64,000 bases of DNA from Halorarum halophilum. GTDB lineage: Archaea > Halobacteriota > Halobacteria > Halobacteriales > Haloferacaceae. Where the stretch lies: the NCBI RefSeq assembly GCF_013401515.1, contig NZ_CP058529.1, positions 2,108,001 through 2,172,000 on the forward strand. The letters are read 5' to 3'. Positions 53,976-61,968 of the stretch are shown here, piece after piece. The notes beneath the pieces were generated by a model. It made no database searches. It was not told where the DNA came from and saw only the letters and a program-made list of their open reading frames with translations. Each line of letters starts with the position of its first letter. The first letter of the stretch is position 1. The position numbers were made by a program, and so were the translations under genes.

Positions 53976-54058
53976 GGTCCGGGGAACCGACGGACCGGGA
54001 GCGCGGCGCGAACACGTCCGGGGAAACGTAGATACGCGCGGCTGCCGTCGCTTCGACC

Positions 54059-54424
54059 ATGGTTGACTGGCGCGCGGTCGGCTGGGGCTTCGTCACCTTC
54101 CTCGCGGTCGCACTCTTCGGCGCTGGACTCCCCATCGTCGGCCAGCTCGGCGCGGGCATCGTCGGCGGGCTCGTCGCCGGCTACCTCGCAGGCGGCGGGC
54201 TCCTCAACGGCGCGGTCCACGGCGCCGTCGCCGGGTCGCTCACCGGTGTCGCGTTCGTGATCGTCATCGCCCTCTTCGGCGGCCTCCTCGGGTTCGCGGG
54301 CGGCGGGCCGTTCGGCAGCGTCCTCGCCGGGACCGGCGTGCTGGTGCTCGGGCTCCTCGTGACGATCGTGTTCGCGATCGACTCGGCGATCGCGGGCGCC
54401 ATCGGCGGGGCCGTCGCCGAGTGA
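54059..54424 (+). CDS. DUF5518 small membrane protein
   Basis: A 121-aa hydrophobic protein with Gly-rich helices. The start MVDWRAVGWGFVTFLAVALFG and later LPIVGQLGAGIVGGLVAGYLAGG are the hallmarks of DUF5518, a haloarchaeal membrane family. The Gly-zipper pattern suggests oligomerisation; function is unknown. Confidence 0.85.
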   Translation: MVDWRAVGWGFVTFLAVALFGAGLPIVGQLGAGIVGGLVAGYLAGGGLLNGAVHGAVAGSLTGVAFVIVIALFGGLLGFAGGGPFGSVLAGTGVLVLGLLVTIVFAIDSAIAGAIGGAVAE

Positions 54425-54451
54425 GGACGCGCCGACGCGCCGGCCGAGACG

Positions 54452-54946
54452 TTAGCGGTCGAGATACTCCCCCTGGACGGCGACGACCTCGCTCGAGTCC
54501 GCACACTCGCTGTACCGTCGGAGGGGCTCCTCGTTCATCTCGAGGAAGGTCTCGCCCCAGGTGAACTTCGCGAGGATCCGCTCGGCGTGCTCCGCCTCGC
54601 CGAAGATCCGGAGCGCCGCCGCCAGCGCCTCGACCGTCGTGAGCCGCATCGGGCGGCCGAAGTTGACGGGGTTGGCGGCGACGAGGTACGGGAGGGCCCG
54701 GTGCTCGCCGGGGAGCGAGAACCGCGCCTCCCCGGCCGACTCCCACGAGCAGTCGAGCGCGACGAGGGCGTTCGACTCCGCGGCGTCGGCGGGCGAGAGC
54801 GCCCGCTCGGCGTGCGGGTTGAGCACGACCCCGAACGGCGTGGCGCGGTCCGACCGGTGGAGCTCCGCGAGGTCGAACCGCGCGAGCTTCCGCGCCGTGC
54901 ACTTGTCGGGGTCGTCGTCGCCCTCGTACCTGACGTGCAGGTCCAC
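54452..54946 (-). CDS. tsr3: 16S rRNA aminocarboxypropyltransferase Tsr3
   Basis: A 164-aa SAM-dependent enzyme (DUF367) that transfers an acp group to a small-subunit rRNA uridine. Motifs include [13 protein letters not shown] near the N-terminus, [44 protein letters not shown] and the late [21 protein letters not shown] 54946 begins the expected [12 protein letters not shown]; longer upstream frames are not supported. Converges on DUF5518. Confidence 0.92.
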   Translation of the reverse strand: MDLHVRYEGDDDPDKCTARKLARFDLAELHRSDRATPFGVVLNPHAERALSPADAAESNALVALDCSWESAGEARFSLPGEHRALPYLVAANPVNFGRPMRLTTVEALAAALRIFGEAEHAERILAKFTWGETFLEMNEEPLRRYSECADSSEVVAVQGEYLDR

Positions 54947-55064
54947 ACCCCGAGTCCGGGCCTGGCCGGCATAAGCGACGCGGAGCGTGGACCCCGGAGC
55001 AACCAGTTGGATTCCCGTACACACGTCGGAATCCGTGTTGGGACGTTGCTCGACCGAACAGCCA

Positions 55065-55085
55065 CGGGTGGGAATGGAAGGAGCC
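55065..55085 (+). repeat. Decayed head of the structured element
   Basis: The stretch reads GGGTGGGAATGGAAGGAGCC, two changes from the GGGTGGGAATGAAAGGGGCC of the intact copy at 59595. No matching tail is found; from about 55140 onward the sequence becomes A/T-rich. Confidence 0.5.
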
Positions 55086-55202
55086 ACGCTCTCGTCGTCC
55101 GTGACTCGCTGTGCTCTTCGGCTCGCTCGCTATCAGCAGATTGTAGCATGGTTTTCCCTGTTCAGAGTAAACCGAAATACTCGCGGCAAGTTCGGGGAAA
55201 AC

Positions 55203-55210
55203 ATTTATCG
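55203..55210 (+). promoter_or_regulatory. TATA box of the lipoprotein gene
   Basis: ATTTATCG in an A/T-rich context ~35-40 bases upstream of the ATG at 55245. Spacing allows a short leader. Confidence 0.4.
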
Positions 55211-55244
55211 ACAGAGTGTAAATGTGCGAAAAGTGAAAGATGGA

Positions 55245-55868
55245 ATGCGTCGCCGCAATCTACTTATCCTCACAGGAGCCGGGTTTTCAGGTATTCTCGC
55301 CGGTTGTCTCAGTACTGAACGACTTGCTGGGAACGACGATACCGAAACAGTGTCAGAGCAAACAGACACTTCTGCGGAAGCCACTTCGTTTGAGGATCGG
55401 GAGGGACCACCAGAATACGACTGCGATACTGCCGAGCGACCAGAGCCTGACGCACTCGATACAAGTGATGAAGATGCAGTGGAACCCGTTTCCTATCCCG
55501 CACCCCTCGATTCGACTGCGAACCAGGATACGGTGGTTACGTACATCAAGGAATACGAGCAAGCATACCGACGAAATGAATCGGTTTCGAGGTGGGAAGC
55601 ACAGCTTGACCAATTTTCTATGGGATTTAGCGATACCAGGGTCTACGATTCACCTGTCAACGCGGCACTGGTCCGGGTTCAATACCAATACGGGGAAACG
55701 ATTGAACAGTCGGGTGAAGTCGTTTATGCTGATTCCCCAATCATATTCGTGACGTACTACGTCGACCAGTCTGTTGTCATCCGCGCAGAGAGTGGTCGAA
55801 CACCTGAGGACCCAGACACGCTTTACCCTGACCCGTGGCTGGAGGGCAATCCCGTCCAATGTTTTTGA
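55245..55868 (+). CDS. Low-GC lipoprotein, unknown function
   Basis: A 207-aa exported lipoprotein with signal MRRRNLLILTGAGFSGILAGC (Cys 21). A Thr/Glu/Ser-rich linker leads to a ~120-residue domain with YPAPLDSTANQDTVVTYIKEYEQAYRRNES and VYADSPIIFVTYYVDQS. It is a likely relative of the frameshifted gene at 52278. Base composition is unlike the neighbours (26 G/C in the 60 bases 55201-55260), a sign of recent transfer. Function unknown. The ATG at 55245 starts the signal directly. Confidence 0.7.
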   Translation: MRRRNLLILTGAGFSGILAGCLSTERLAGNDDTETVSEQTDTSAEATSFEDREGPPEYDCDTAERPEPDALDTSDEDAVEPVSYPAPLDSTANQDTVVTYIKEYEQAYRRNESVSRWEAQLDQFSMGFSDTRVYDSPVNAALVRVQYQYGETIEQSGEVVYADSPIIFVTYYVDQSVVIRAESGRTPEDPDTLYPDPWLEGNPVQCF

Positions 55869-56134
55869 GTAACCGTTCGCCCTCATAGCTTCGCACACCT
55901 ACTTAGCGGATCGACCGGTTCAGTCTCTGACACCGTTCCGAAGAGAGGAATCGTGTTACCGTCTACTACTATGTTCACTCGCCTGTGGTGCTTACTTCGT
56001 CCAGATCGACGAGAGTGCAGGGACTGGCGAGGAACCGGTACCGACGGAAACGATCGCGCGAACGCCATCGGGGAATCCGAACCCGGAGGACAGCCGACCG
56101 ATTCAAGCGTCCGCTCGAAATACACCCACACCGA

Positions 56135-56524
56135 ATGAGCGCGGAGGAGACCGCCCGGCGCTACTACGAGACCATCGACGGCGACGACTACGAGTCGCTC
56201 GCGGCGCTCCTCCGCCCCGAGTTCACCCACTACCGCCCGGACCGGACGCTCGCCGGGCGCGAGACGTTCGTCCGGTTCATGCGCGAGGAGCGCCCGCGGA
56301 CCGACACGATCCACGCGATCGACGCCGTCTATCGGGACGTCGACGACGTCGAGAGCATTGCCGGGGACAACGACGACGAAGCCGAGTCCGACGAGGTAGC
56401 GGTCCGCGGTCGCCTCCGTGCCGAGGACGGTCGGGAGCTGTTCGGGTTCGTCGACGTGTTCGTCTTCGAGGGCGACGCGGTCGCAGAGTTGATCACCTAC
56501 ACCGGCTCGCTCGAGGATCGATGA
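56135..56524 (+). CDS. SnoaL-like (NTF2-fold) protein
   Basis: A 129-aa protein of the NTF2/SnoaL fold, starting MSAEETARRYYETIDGDDYE. HIS/ASP pairs of the pocket (FTHYRPDRTLAGRETFVRFM, then VRGRLRAEDGRELFGFVDVFVFE) follow the usual beta pattern. Members bind or isomerise small hydrophobic molecules; the ligand is unknown. The gene lies ~265 bases after the low-GC lipoprotein, where composition returns to normal. Confidence 0.75.
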   Translation: MSAEETARRYYETIDGDDYESLAALLRPEFTHYRPDRTLAGRETFVRFMREERPRTDTIHAIDAVYRDVDDVESIAGDNDDEAESDEVAVRGRLRAEDGRELFGFVDVFVFEGDAVAELITYTGSLEDR

Positions 56525-56531
56525 GTCGGGG

Positions 56532-57485
56532 TCACTCGAACTCCGGGAGCACCTCCTCCTCGTAGAACTCGAAGAACGAGTCCTGGTCGGGGCCGACCTG
56601 GTGGACGTACACGTGGTCGTAGCCCGCGTCGACCGCCTCCTCGATGCTCTCGACGTGGTCCGCCGGGTCGGGGCTGGTGATGATGCTCGACTCGGCGACG
56701 TCCTCCTCCGAGACCATCTGACAGGCCTGCTCGAAGTGGACGGGCGTCGGAAGCTGGGAGCTTAGTTCGCCCGGTAGCGCCGAGTTGGGCCACCACTCGT
56801 GGGCGGTCTCGATGGCCTCCGACTCGTCCTCGGCGTAACAGACCGTGAGCTGGGTGTATCGCGGCCCCTCGCCGCCCGCCTCCTCCCAGGTGTCGACGAC
56901 GTCCTGCGGGCCGACCGTCCAGAACCCGTCGCCGATCTCGGCGGCGGAGCGGGCGGCGGCCGGGCCGTACGCCGAGACGAGGATCGGCGGCGGCTCCTCG
57001 GGCAGGGTGAACAGCTGCGCGTTCTCGACGGTGAAGTGCTCGCCGTCGTAGCTCCGCTGTCCGCCCTCCCAGAGCGTCCGGATGATCTCCACCGCCTCCT
57101 CGAGCATCTCCAGCCGCTTCGCGTGTGGGGGCCAGTGCTCCCCCACGACGTGCTCGTTGAGGAGTTCGCCGGTTCCGACGCCGAAGACGAACTGCCCCGG
57201 CAGCATCTCGGCGACGGTCGCGGCCGCCTGCGCGACGTTGACCGGGTGGTAGCGCATGATCGGGCAGTTCACGCCGACGCCGACGGGGATGTCGTCGGTC
57301 GCGTGCGCGACCCCGCCGAGCGTCGACCAGACGAACCCGGCCTCGCCCTGCTGGCTCACCCAGGGGTGGAAGTGGTCCGAGATGGAGAGGAAGTCGAACC
57401 CCAGTTCCTCGGCCCGGGCAGCGTGGCCCACCAAGTCGCTCGGCGGATGCTCCTCGCTGGAGAGCGTGTAGCCGAGTTCGACCAT
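56532..57485 (-). CDS. LLM-class F420-dependent oxidoreductase (TIGR03557 type)
   Basis: A 317-aa TIM-barrel enzyme of the luciferase-like family that uses coenzyme F420 as hydride donor or acceptor. Signatures include GYTLSSEEHPPSDLVGHAARAEELGFDFLSISDHFHPW, PVGVGVNCPIMRYHPVNVAQAAAT and FGVGTGELLNEHVVG. The group resembles F420-dependent glucose-6-phosphate dehydrogenase-like proteins; substrate unknown. It converges on the SnoaL gene with 7 bases between stops. Confidence 0.87.
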   Translation of the reverse strand: MVELGYTLSSEEHPPSDLVGHAARAEELGFDFLSISDHFHPWVSQQGEAGFVWSTLGGVAHATDDIPVGVGVNCPIMRYHPVNVAQAAATVAEMLPGQFVFGVGTGELLNEHVVGEHWPPHAKRLEMLEEAVEIIRTLWEGGQRSYDGEHFTVENAQLFTLPEEPPPILVSAYGPAAARSAAEIGDGFWTVGPQDVVDTWEEAGGEGPRYTQLTVCYAEDESEAIETAHEWWPNSALPGELSSQLPTPVHFEQACQMVSEEDVAESSIITSPDPADHVESIEEAVDAGYDHVYVHQVGPDQDSFFEFYEEEVLPEFE

Positions 57486-57652
57486 TCAGCGGCCCTCCCG
57501 CGGTCCGACCCGTCCCGTCGATCCGAGTCGCCCCGACTCCCCGACGCGTTTCGCTCCTCCGGTTCGGTCCGCGCGTCGCTCCCGAGGTGTACCTCCGGGT
57601 CGTGTCATGGCGTTCCGAATTCGGGACGAACGTCCAAAGTCGTGGTGCCTGC

Positions 57653-59035
57653 TCACTCCTTCTCGCCCGCGCCGACCGCCGACTCGCCGACCTTCTCGCT
57701 CCCCGTGATGACCTCGCGACCGCCGAGGTACGGGCGGAGCGCCTCCGGCACCTCGACCGTCCCGTCGTCGTTCTGGTAGTACTCCAGGATGGCGACGACG
57801 ACCCGCGGGACCGCCAGCCCCGAGCCGTTGAGCGTGTGGAGGTACTCGGCCGACTCGTGCCGCTCGGGCCGGTAGCGCAGGCCGGCCCGCCGGGCCTGGA
57901 AGTCCTCGAAGTTCGACACCGACGACACCTCGAGCCAGCGGCCGCCCTCCTCGGGGCCGTCCGCCATGTCGTCGCCCGGCGCCCAGACCTCGATGTCGTA
58001 CTTCTTCGCCTGGGTGAACCCCAGGTCCCCGGTGCACATCTCCAGGATGCGGTAGGGGAGCTCCAGCCTCCGGAGCACCTCCTCGGCCTCGTCGACGAGG
58101 CCGTCGAACCGTTCGTCGCTCTCCTCGGGCCGGACGAAGTTCACCATCTCCACCTTGTTGAACTGGTGGACCCGGACGATGCCCCGGGTCTCGGTGCCGT
58201 GCTCGCCCGCCTCCTGCCGGAAGTTCGGCGAGTACGCTTGGTGTTTCAGCGGGAGGTCGTCGTCCAGCAGGATCTCGTCGCGGTACATGTTCGTCACGGG
58301 CACCTCCGCGGTGGGGAGCAGCCAGAGGTCGTCCTCGTCGTACGGCTCCTCGTTGTCGCCCTCGATGCGGTAGGCGTCCTCGGTGAACTTGGGGAACTGG
58401 CCGGTGCCCTCCATCGACCGCGACTTGACGGGGAGCGGCGGGAACACGTCGACGTACCCCTGCTCGCGGTGGACCTCCAGCATGAACTGGACCAGGGCGT
58501 GTTCGAGCATCGCGCCCTCGCCCTTGGCGAAGTAGAAGCCGCCGCCCGACACCTTCGCGCCGCGCTCGAAGTCGAGGATGTCGAGGTCCTCGCCGAGGTC
58601 GTAGTGGGGGACGACGGGGTCGGGCAACTCGCGCAGGTCGTCGAACCCCTCGCGCCGACGCTCCACGTTCTCGTCCTCGTCCTCCCCGACGGGGACGTCC
58701 TCCTGGGGGATCTGCGGAACGGTGAGCATCGCCTCGTGGAGGTCGTCCTCCAGTTCGTCGGCGCGGTCCTCGATCTCCTCGAGTTCGGCCTTGAGGCTCT
58801 GCGATTTCTCGATGGCCTCCTGGGCCGCCTCCTCCTTGCCCTCCTGTTTGAGCTGGCCGATCTTCGATGAGACCTGGTTTCGCTCGTGGCGGAGGGTGTC
58901 GCCCCGCCCCTTGAGGTCCCGCCACTCGTCGTCCATCTCGATGATGCGGTCGAGGTCGACGTCGTCGACGCCCTTGTCTTCGAGCGCGCGTCGGACGGTG
59001 TCGGGCTCGTCCCGGAGGAGCTGCCGCGAAATCAT
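57653..59035 (-). CDS. serS: Seryl-tRNA synthetase
   Basis: A 460-aa class II aminoacyl-tRNA synthetase. The N-terminal coiled-coil arm (~27-105) is Lys/Glu rich and reaches the tRNA; motif 2 reads SPNFRQEAGEHGTETRGIVRVHQFNKVEM, and motif 3 (NGSGLAVPRVVVAILEYYQ) is near the C-terminus. It is the standard bacterial-type enzyme, not the rare methanogen type. ATG 59035 starts the usual MISRQLLRDEPD. Its upstream side is the large non-coding interval with two structured elements. Confidence 0.95.
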   Translation of the reverse strand: MISRQLLRDEPDTVRRALEDKGVDDVDLDRIIEMDDEWRDLKGRGDTLRHERNQVSSKIGQLKQEGKEEAAQEAIEKSQSLKAELEEIEDRADELEDDLHEAMLTVPQIPQEDVPVGEDEDENVERRREGFDDLRELPDPVVPHYDLGEDLDILDFERGAKVSGGGFYFAKGEGAMLEHALVQFMLEVHREQGYVDVFPPLPVKSRSMEGTGQFPKFTEDAYRIEGDNEEPYDEDDLWLLPTAEVPVTNMYRDEILLDDDLPLKHQAYSPNFRQEAGEHGTETRGIVRVHQFNKVEMVNFVRPEESDERFDGLVDEAEEVLRRLELPYRILEMCTGDLGFTQAKKYDIEVWAPGDDMADGPEEGGRWLEVSSVSNFEDFQARRAGLRYRPERHESAEYLHTLNGSGLAVPRVVVAILEYYQNDDGTVEVPEALRPYLGGREVITGSEKVGESAVGAGEKE

Positions 59036-59177
59036 TTGTCGTCGCTTCCGGCGGGTGGCGCAAAACCGTGTCGGGTCCGTTCGACCGATTGGCACGGTGT
59101 GTTCGAGTTCGTGATTCGGCGTGGTCGAGTTTCGAGGGTGGTTTCTGCGGTATCTTCGTTTCCACGGTGAGCAGTAG

Positions 59178-59306
59178 CTCGAAAGCCCCCGCGGCTGTCG
59201 ACTCGAGGGACCGCGCCTGTGCTCCTCGTCGCTCGCGTTGCTCGCTCCTGCGGTGCTTACCGGGTCCGCCGTCGTCGACAGCCGCGGCCCCTTTCAGTCC
59301 CACCCG
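59178..59306 (-). repeat. Structured element, copy C1 (covarying stem)
   Basis: The compact copy, read on the minus strand: GGGTGGGACTGAAAGGGG, then stem CCGCGGCTGTCGAC, a loop with GTAAGCACCGCA and a GGACC/GGTCC inner pair, the stem partner GTCGACAGCCGCGG, and the GGGCTTTCGAG end box. On plus coordinates the arms are 59189-59202 and 59274-59287, a perfect 14-bp match. Upstream on the same strand is TTGGGGAGGG. No coding. Confidence 0.65.
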
Positions 59307-59522
59307 ACCGCATCTCACCCTCCCCAACCGGCGAGGCCCTTCCTGGCCGTCGGGACCTCGCCCCTCGCACGAGCAGCCGCGCAGAGCGCGGCCGCCGCGC
59401 GCCACGTGGACCGAGCGGGCTGGTGCGGTCGGCGTGTGCCGGCGGGCCTCCGTTCACGCGAGTGAACGCAGTGAGCGAGGGTGAACTCATGGGACCGAAG
59501 GTCCCAGGTAGTGCCCGCCGGA

Positions 59523-59570
59523 CGCGCGCGAGGGATGAGTGAGCGAAGCGAGCGAATCGGCTGGGGAGGC
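59523..59570 (+). repeat. Head module of the structured element, region C copy
   Basis: CGCGCGCGAGGGATGAG (59523-59539) and GCGAATCGGCTGGGGAGGC (59552-59570) recur exactly on the minus strand at 41564-41634. A short GCTGC/GCAGC hairpin follows, leading directly into copy C2. Confidence 0.6.
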
Positions 59571-59594
59571 CTGTGGCTGCTGTGCGGTGGCAGC

Positions 59595-59806
59595 GTGGGT
59601 GGGAATGAAAGGGGCCGGCTGGCTACGCGAACCCCGGGCCCGGTGAGCCGAGCCTGCGAGGCGAGCCTCGGGAGTCGCAGCCCGCACAGCGAGGCGAAGC
59701 CGAGCGAGCAGGACCGTCTCCCGTAGTAAGCACCGCAACGCGACCGCAGGGAGCGTGAGGAGCGCAGCGTGGTCCGCGGGAGCGTAGCCAGCCGGGGGCT
59801 TTCGAG
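59595..59806 (+). repeat. Structured element, copy C2 (covarying stem)
   Basis: Opens GTGGGTGGGAATGAAAGGGG. CCGGCTGGCTACGC (59615-59628) pairs perfectly with GCGTAGCCAGCCGG (59782-59795); the copy ends GGGCTTTCGAG at 59806. The interior carries GTAAGCACCGCA, a GGACC/GGTCC pair and GAGGAGCGCAGCG. The stem sequence differs from copies A and C1 but is fully complementary. It lies between serS and the thiolase gene and encodes nothing credible. Confidence 0.65.
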
Positions 59807-59929
59807 AACAGCTACATGGAGAGCGAATCTCGAAGCCAACCGACTGGGCGCTTTCGAGTCACTCCGATTCCCCAAACGCTCGACTCAGTAATCCACAGCG
59901 GAAAACGAAGAACCGCAGAAACCCGAGAT

Positions 59930-61063
59930 CTACCGACCGAATTCGATCGCCGCGCCCTGCCCGAACCCGACACACAGTGTCGCTAGCCCGCGATCAACGT
60001 CGCGCTTGATCATCTCGTGGATGAGCGTCACGGGAAGCCTGGCACCGGACGCGCCGAGCGGGTGCCCGATCGCGATGGCGCCGCCGTTGACGTTGTACTG
60101 GTCCTCGGGCACGCCCAGCTCGCGTCGGGCGTACTCGCACTGGGAGGCGAACGCCTCGTTCAGCTCCACGAGGCCGTAGTCGTCGATGGAGCGCCCGTTC
60201 CGCTCCAGCAGGCCCCGCGTAGCCGGGACCGGGCCGATACCCATTACCGTCGGGTCGACGCCCGCGACGTTGTTCATGCCGACCTCCGCGAGCACGTCCA
60301 GCCCGTGTTCGTCGGCGAACTCCCGCGAGCAGACGAGCGTCGCGGCCGCGCCGTCCGAGATCTGCGAGGAGTTCCCTGCCGTGACTGTGCCGTCGCCGGT
60401 GAACGCCGGCGGGAGATCCGCCAGGGCCTCGACGGACGTGTCGCGGCGGATGCCCTCGTCCTCCGTGACGACGCCGTCATCGGTTTCGACGGGGACGATC
60501 TCGTCGTCGAACCGGCCCGAGTCGGTCGCCTCGGCCGCGCGTTCGTGGCAGCGGGCGGCGTACTCGTCCTGGGCCTCTCGCGAGACGTCGTACTCCTCGG
60601 CGACCTTCTCGGCGGTCATGCCCATCTGGAGCTGGAAGACGTTGTACCTCTCCGAGAGTTCGGGGTGGAGGTGCTCGTAGGAGTCGCCGTCCATCGGGAC
60701 CCGGGACATGTTCTCCACGCCGCCGGCGACGATGCAGTCGCGGTTGCCCGCCGCGATCGCGTCCGAGGCGGAGATGACCGCCTGCATTGAGGAGGCGCAC
60801 CATCGGTTGATGCTCGTCGCCGGCGTCCCCTCGCCGAGCTCCGAGAGGAGCGCGATGACCCGTGCGACGTTGTTGTCCTGCTCGCCGCGCTGCTGTGCGA
60901 CGCCCCACATGAGGTCGTCCACGTCGTCCGGGTCGAGGTCGTACTCCGCGAGGATGTGGTCGATGAGCGTGACGGACAGGTCCTCGCTCCGGGTGTCGGC
61001 GAAGGCGCCGCCGCCCTTGCCGAACGGGGTCCGGTGGGCGGCCGCGATGACGGGCGTTGCCAT
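59930..61063 (-). CDS. Thiolase / acetyl-CoA acetyltransferase
   Basis: A 377-aa thiolase. The nucleophilic Cys lies in SINRWCASSMQAV, the NEAFASQ motif near residue 300 is present, GGAIAIGHPLGASGAR supplies the catalytic His, and LATLCVGFGQGAAIEF supplies the second Cys. It degrades or condenses acyl-CoA; substrate length is not predictable. ATG 61063 gives MATPVIAAAHRTPFGK, the normal start. No partner beta-oxidation gene is adjacent. Confidence 0.92.
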   Translation of the reverse strand: MATPVIAAAHRTPFGKGGGAFADTRSEDLSVTLIDHILAEYDLDPDDVDDLMWGVAQQRGEQDNNVARVIALLSELGEGTPATSINRWCASSMQAVISASDAIAAGNRDCIVAGGVENMSRVPMDGDSYEHLHPELSERYNVFQLQMGMTAEKVAEEYDVSREAQDEYAARCHERAAEATDSGRFDDEIVPVETDDGVVTEDEGIRRDTSVEALADLPPAFTGDGTVTAGNSSQISDGAAATLVCSREFADEHGLDVLAEVGMNNVAGVDPTVMGIGPVPATRGLLERNGRSIDDYGLVELNEAFASQCEYARRELGVPEDQYNVNGGAIAIGHPLGASGARLPVTLIHEMIKRDVDRGLATLCVGFGQGAAIEFGR

Positions 61064-61337
61064 ACCACGAACTCGGAGGTCCATGCCAATAAATCCGGGA
61101 GAACCGCGCCCCCGTTGCCCGACGTTGGAGCCGTCGTCGGGGCTCCGTCAGCGGCCGAAAACCGAACGGAAAACACGCCCTCTCCGGTACTGTCAGTAAC
61201 GTACGCTTCCCCGACAGCGGAGCTGGGAGATCATCGAACCGGTCACCGAACGGAACGGGCAGCCCGTCGGACGACCCGTTCATCGGCGTGGAGGAGGGAC
61301 GGTCCAGTCCCCATCAACTGCGAGACCAGCTCTCGAG

Positions 61338-61781
61338 CTACGCGGGTGGAACGCGGGCCCGTTCGAACCAGAACTCCTTGACCGCCTTCGCCAACGAGGC
61401 GTACTCCGCTGGGTCGTTCGGTTTCTCGATGTACGCGCTCGCGCCGAGGTCGTACCCCCTGCGAACGTCCGCTTCGTCGTCCGAGGTCGTGAGCAGGAGG
61501 ATCGGACGCGGGGGGAACTTCGGGTCGTCGTTCAGCGATCGGATGATGGTGAACCCGCTGCTCCGCGGGAGGTGCAGGTCCAGGAGGAGCAGATCCGGAT
61601 ACGCGGTCGACTCCGTGTTCAGACAGCCGGTCAGGAACTCGATCGCGTCGTCCCAGGTCGAGGCGGTGTGCACTTCAGGGTCGAAGTTCACCTCCGAGAA
61701 CGCTTCCTCGAGGAGGCGGACGTCGCCGGGGTTGTCCTCGACGAGCAGGATGGTGAACGTGTCCGCGGTTTCGTTTGTCAC
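61338..61781 (-). CDS. Single-domain response regulator
   Basis: A 147-aa receiver domain. Acidic pair E15-D16 near the start, phospho-acceptor D68 in LLLLDLHLPRSSG, the Thr of LLLTTSDD, and Lys in YIEKPNDP are in place. There is no output domain, so it would relay phosphate or bind a partner, similar to Rcp1-type proteins. No histidine kinase is near. It is divergent from the Agl23-like gene. Confidence 0.9.
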   Translation of the reverse strand: MTNETADTFTILLVEDNPGDVRLLEEAFSEVNFDPEVHTASTWDDAIEFLTGCLNTESTAYPDLLLLDLHLPRSSGFTIIRSLNDDPKFPPRPILLLTTSDDEADVRRGYDLGASAYIEKPNDPAEYASLAKAVKEFWFERARVPPA

Positions 61782-61968
61782 TGGCGATTCTCGTGAGAGC
61801 GTATGCTCTTCGTACGCAAAGGTACGAGCCCTAAAGAATTAGAACGGCATCGGGTTGACACTCCGCCAACGGACGAATCCCGGCGGGGGCCAGGTGGTTC
61901 GCGTCCGATCCGCTCGGGGGGACGACGACTCGGGAAGACACTTACCACAGGCAGTCGCAGTCGCCCCC

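Noticed and set aside
59219-59542. Overlapping frames through the element region near serS
   Set aside because: Several frames are open on both strands with Arg/Ser/Ala bias; the structured-repeat explanation fits better.
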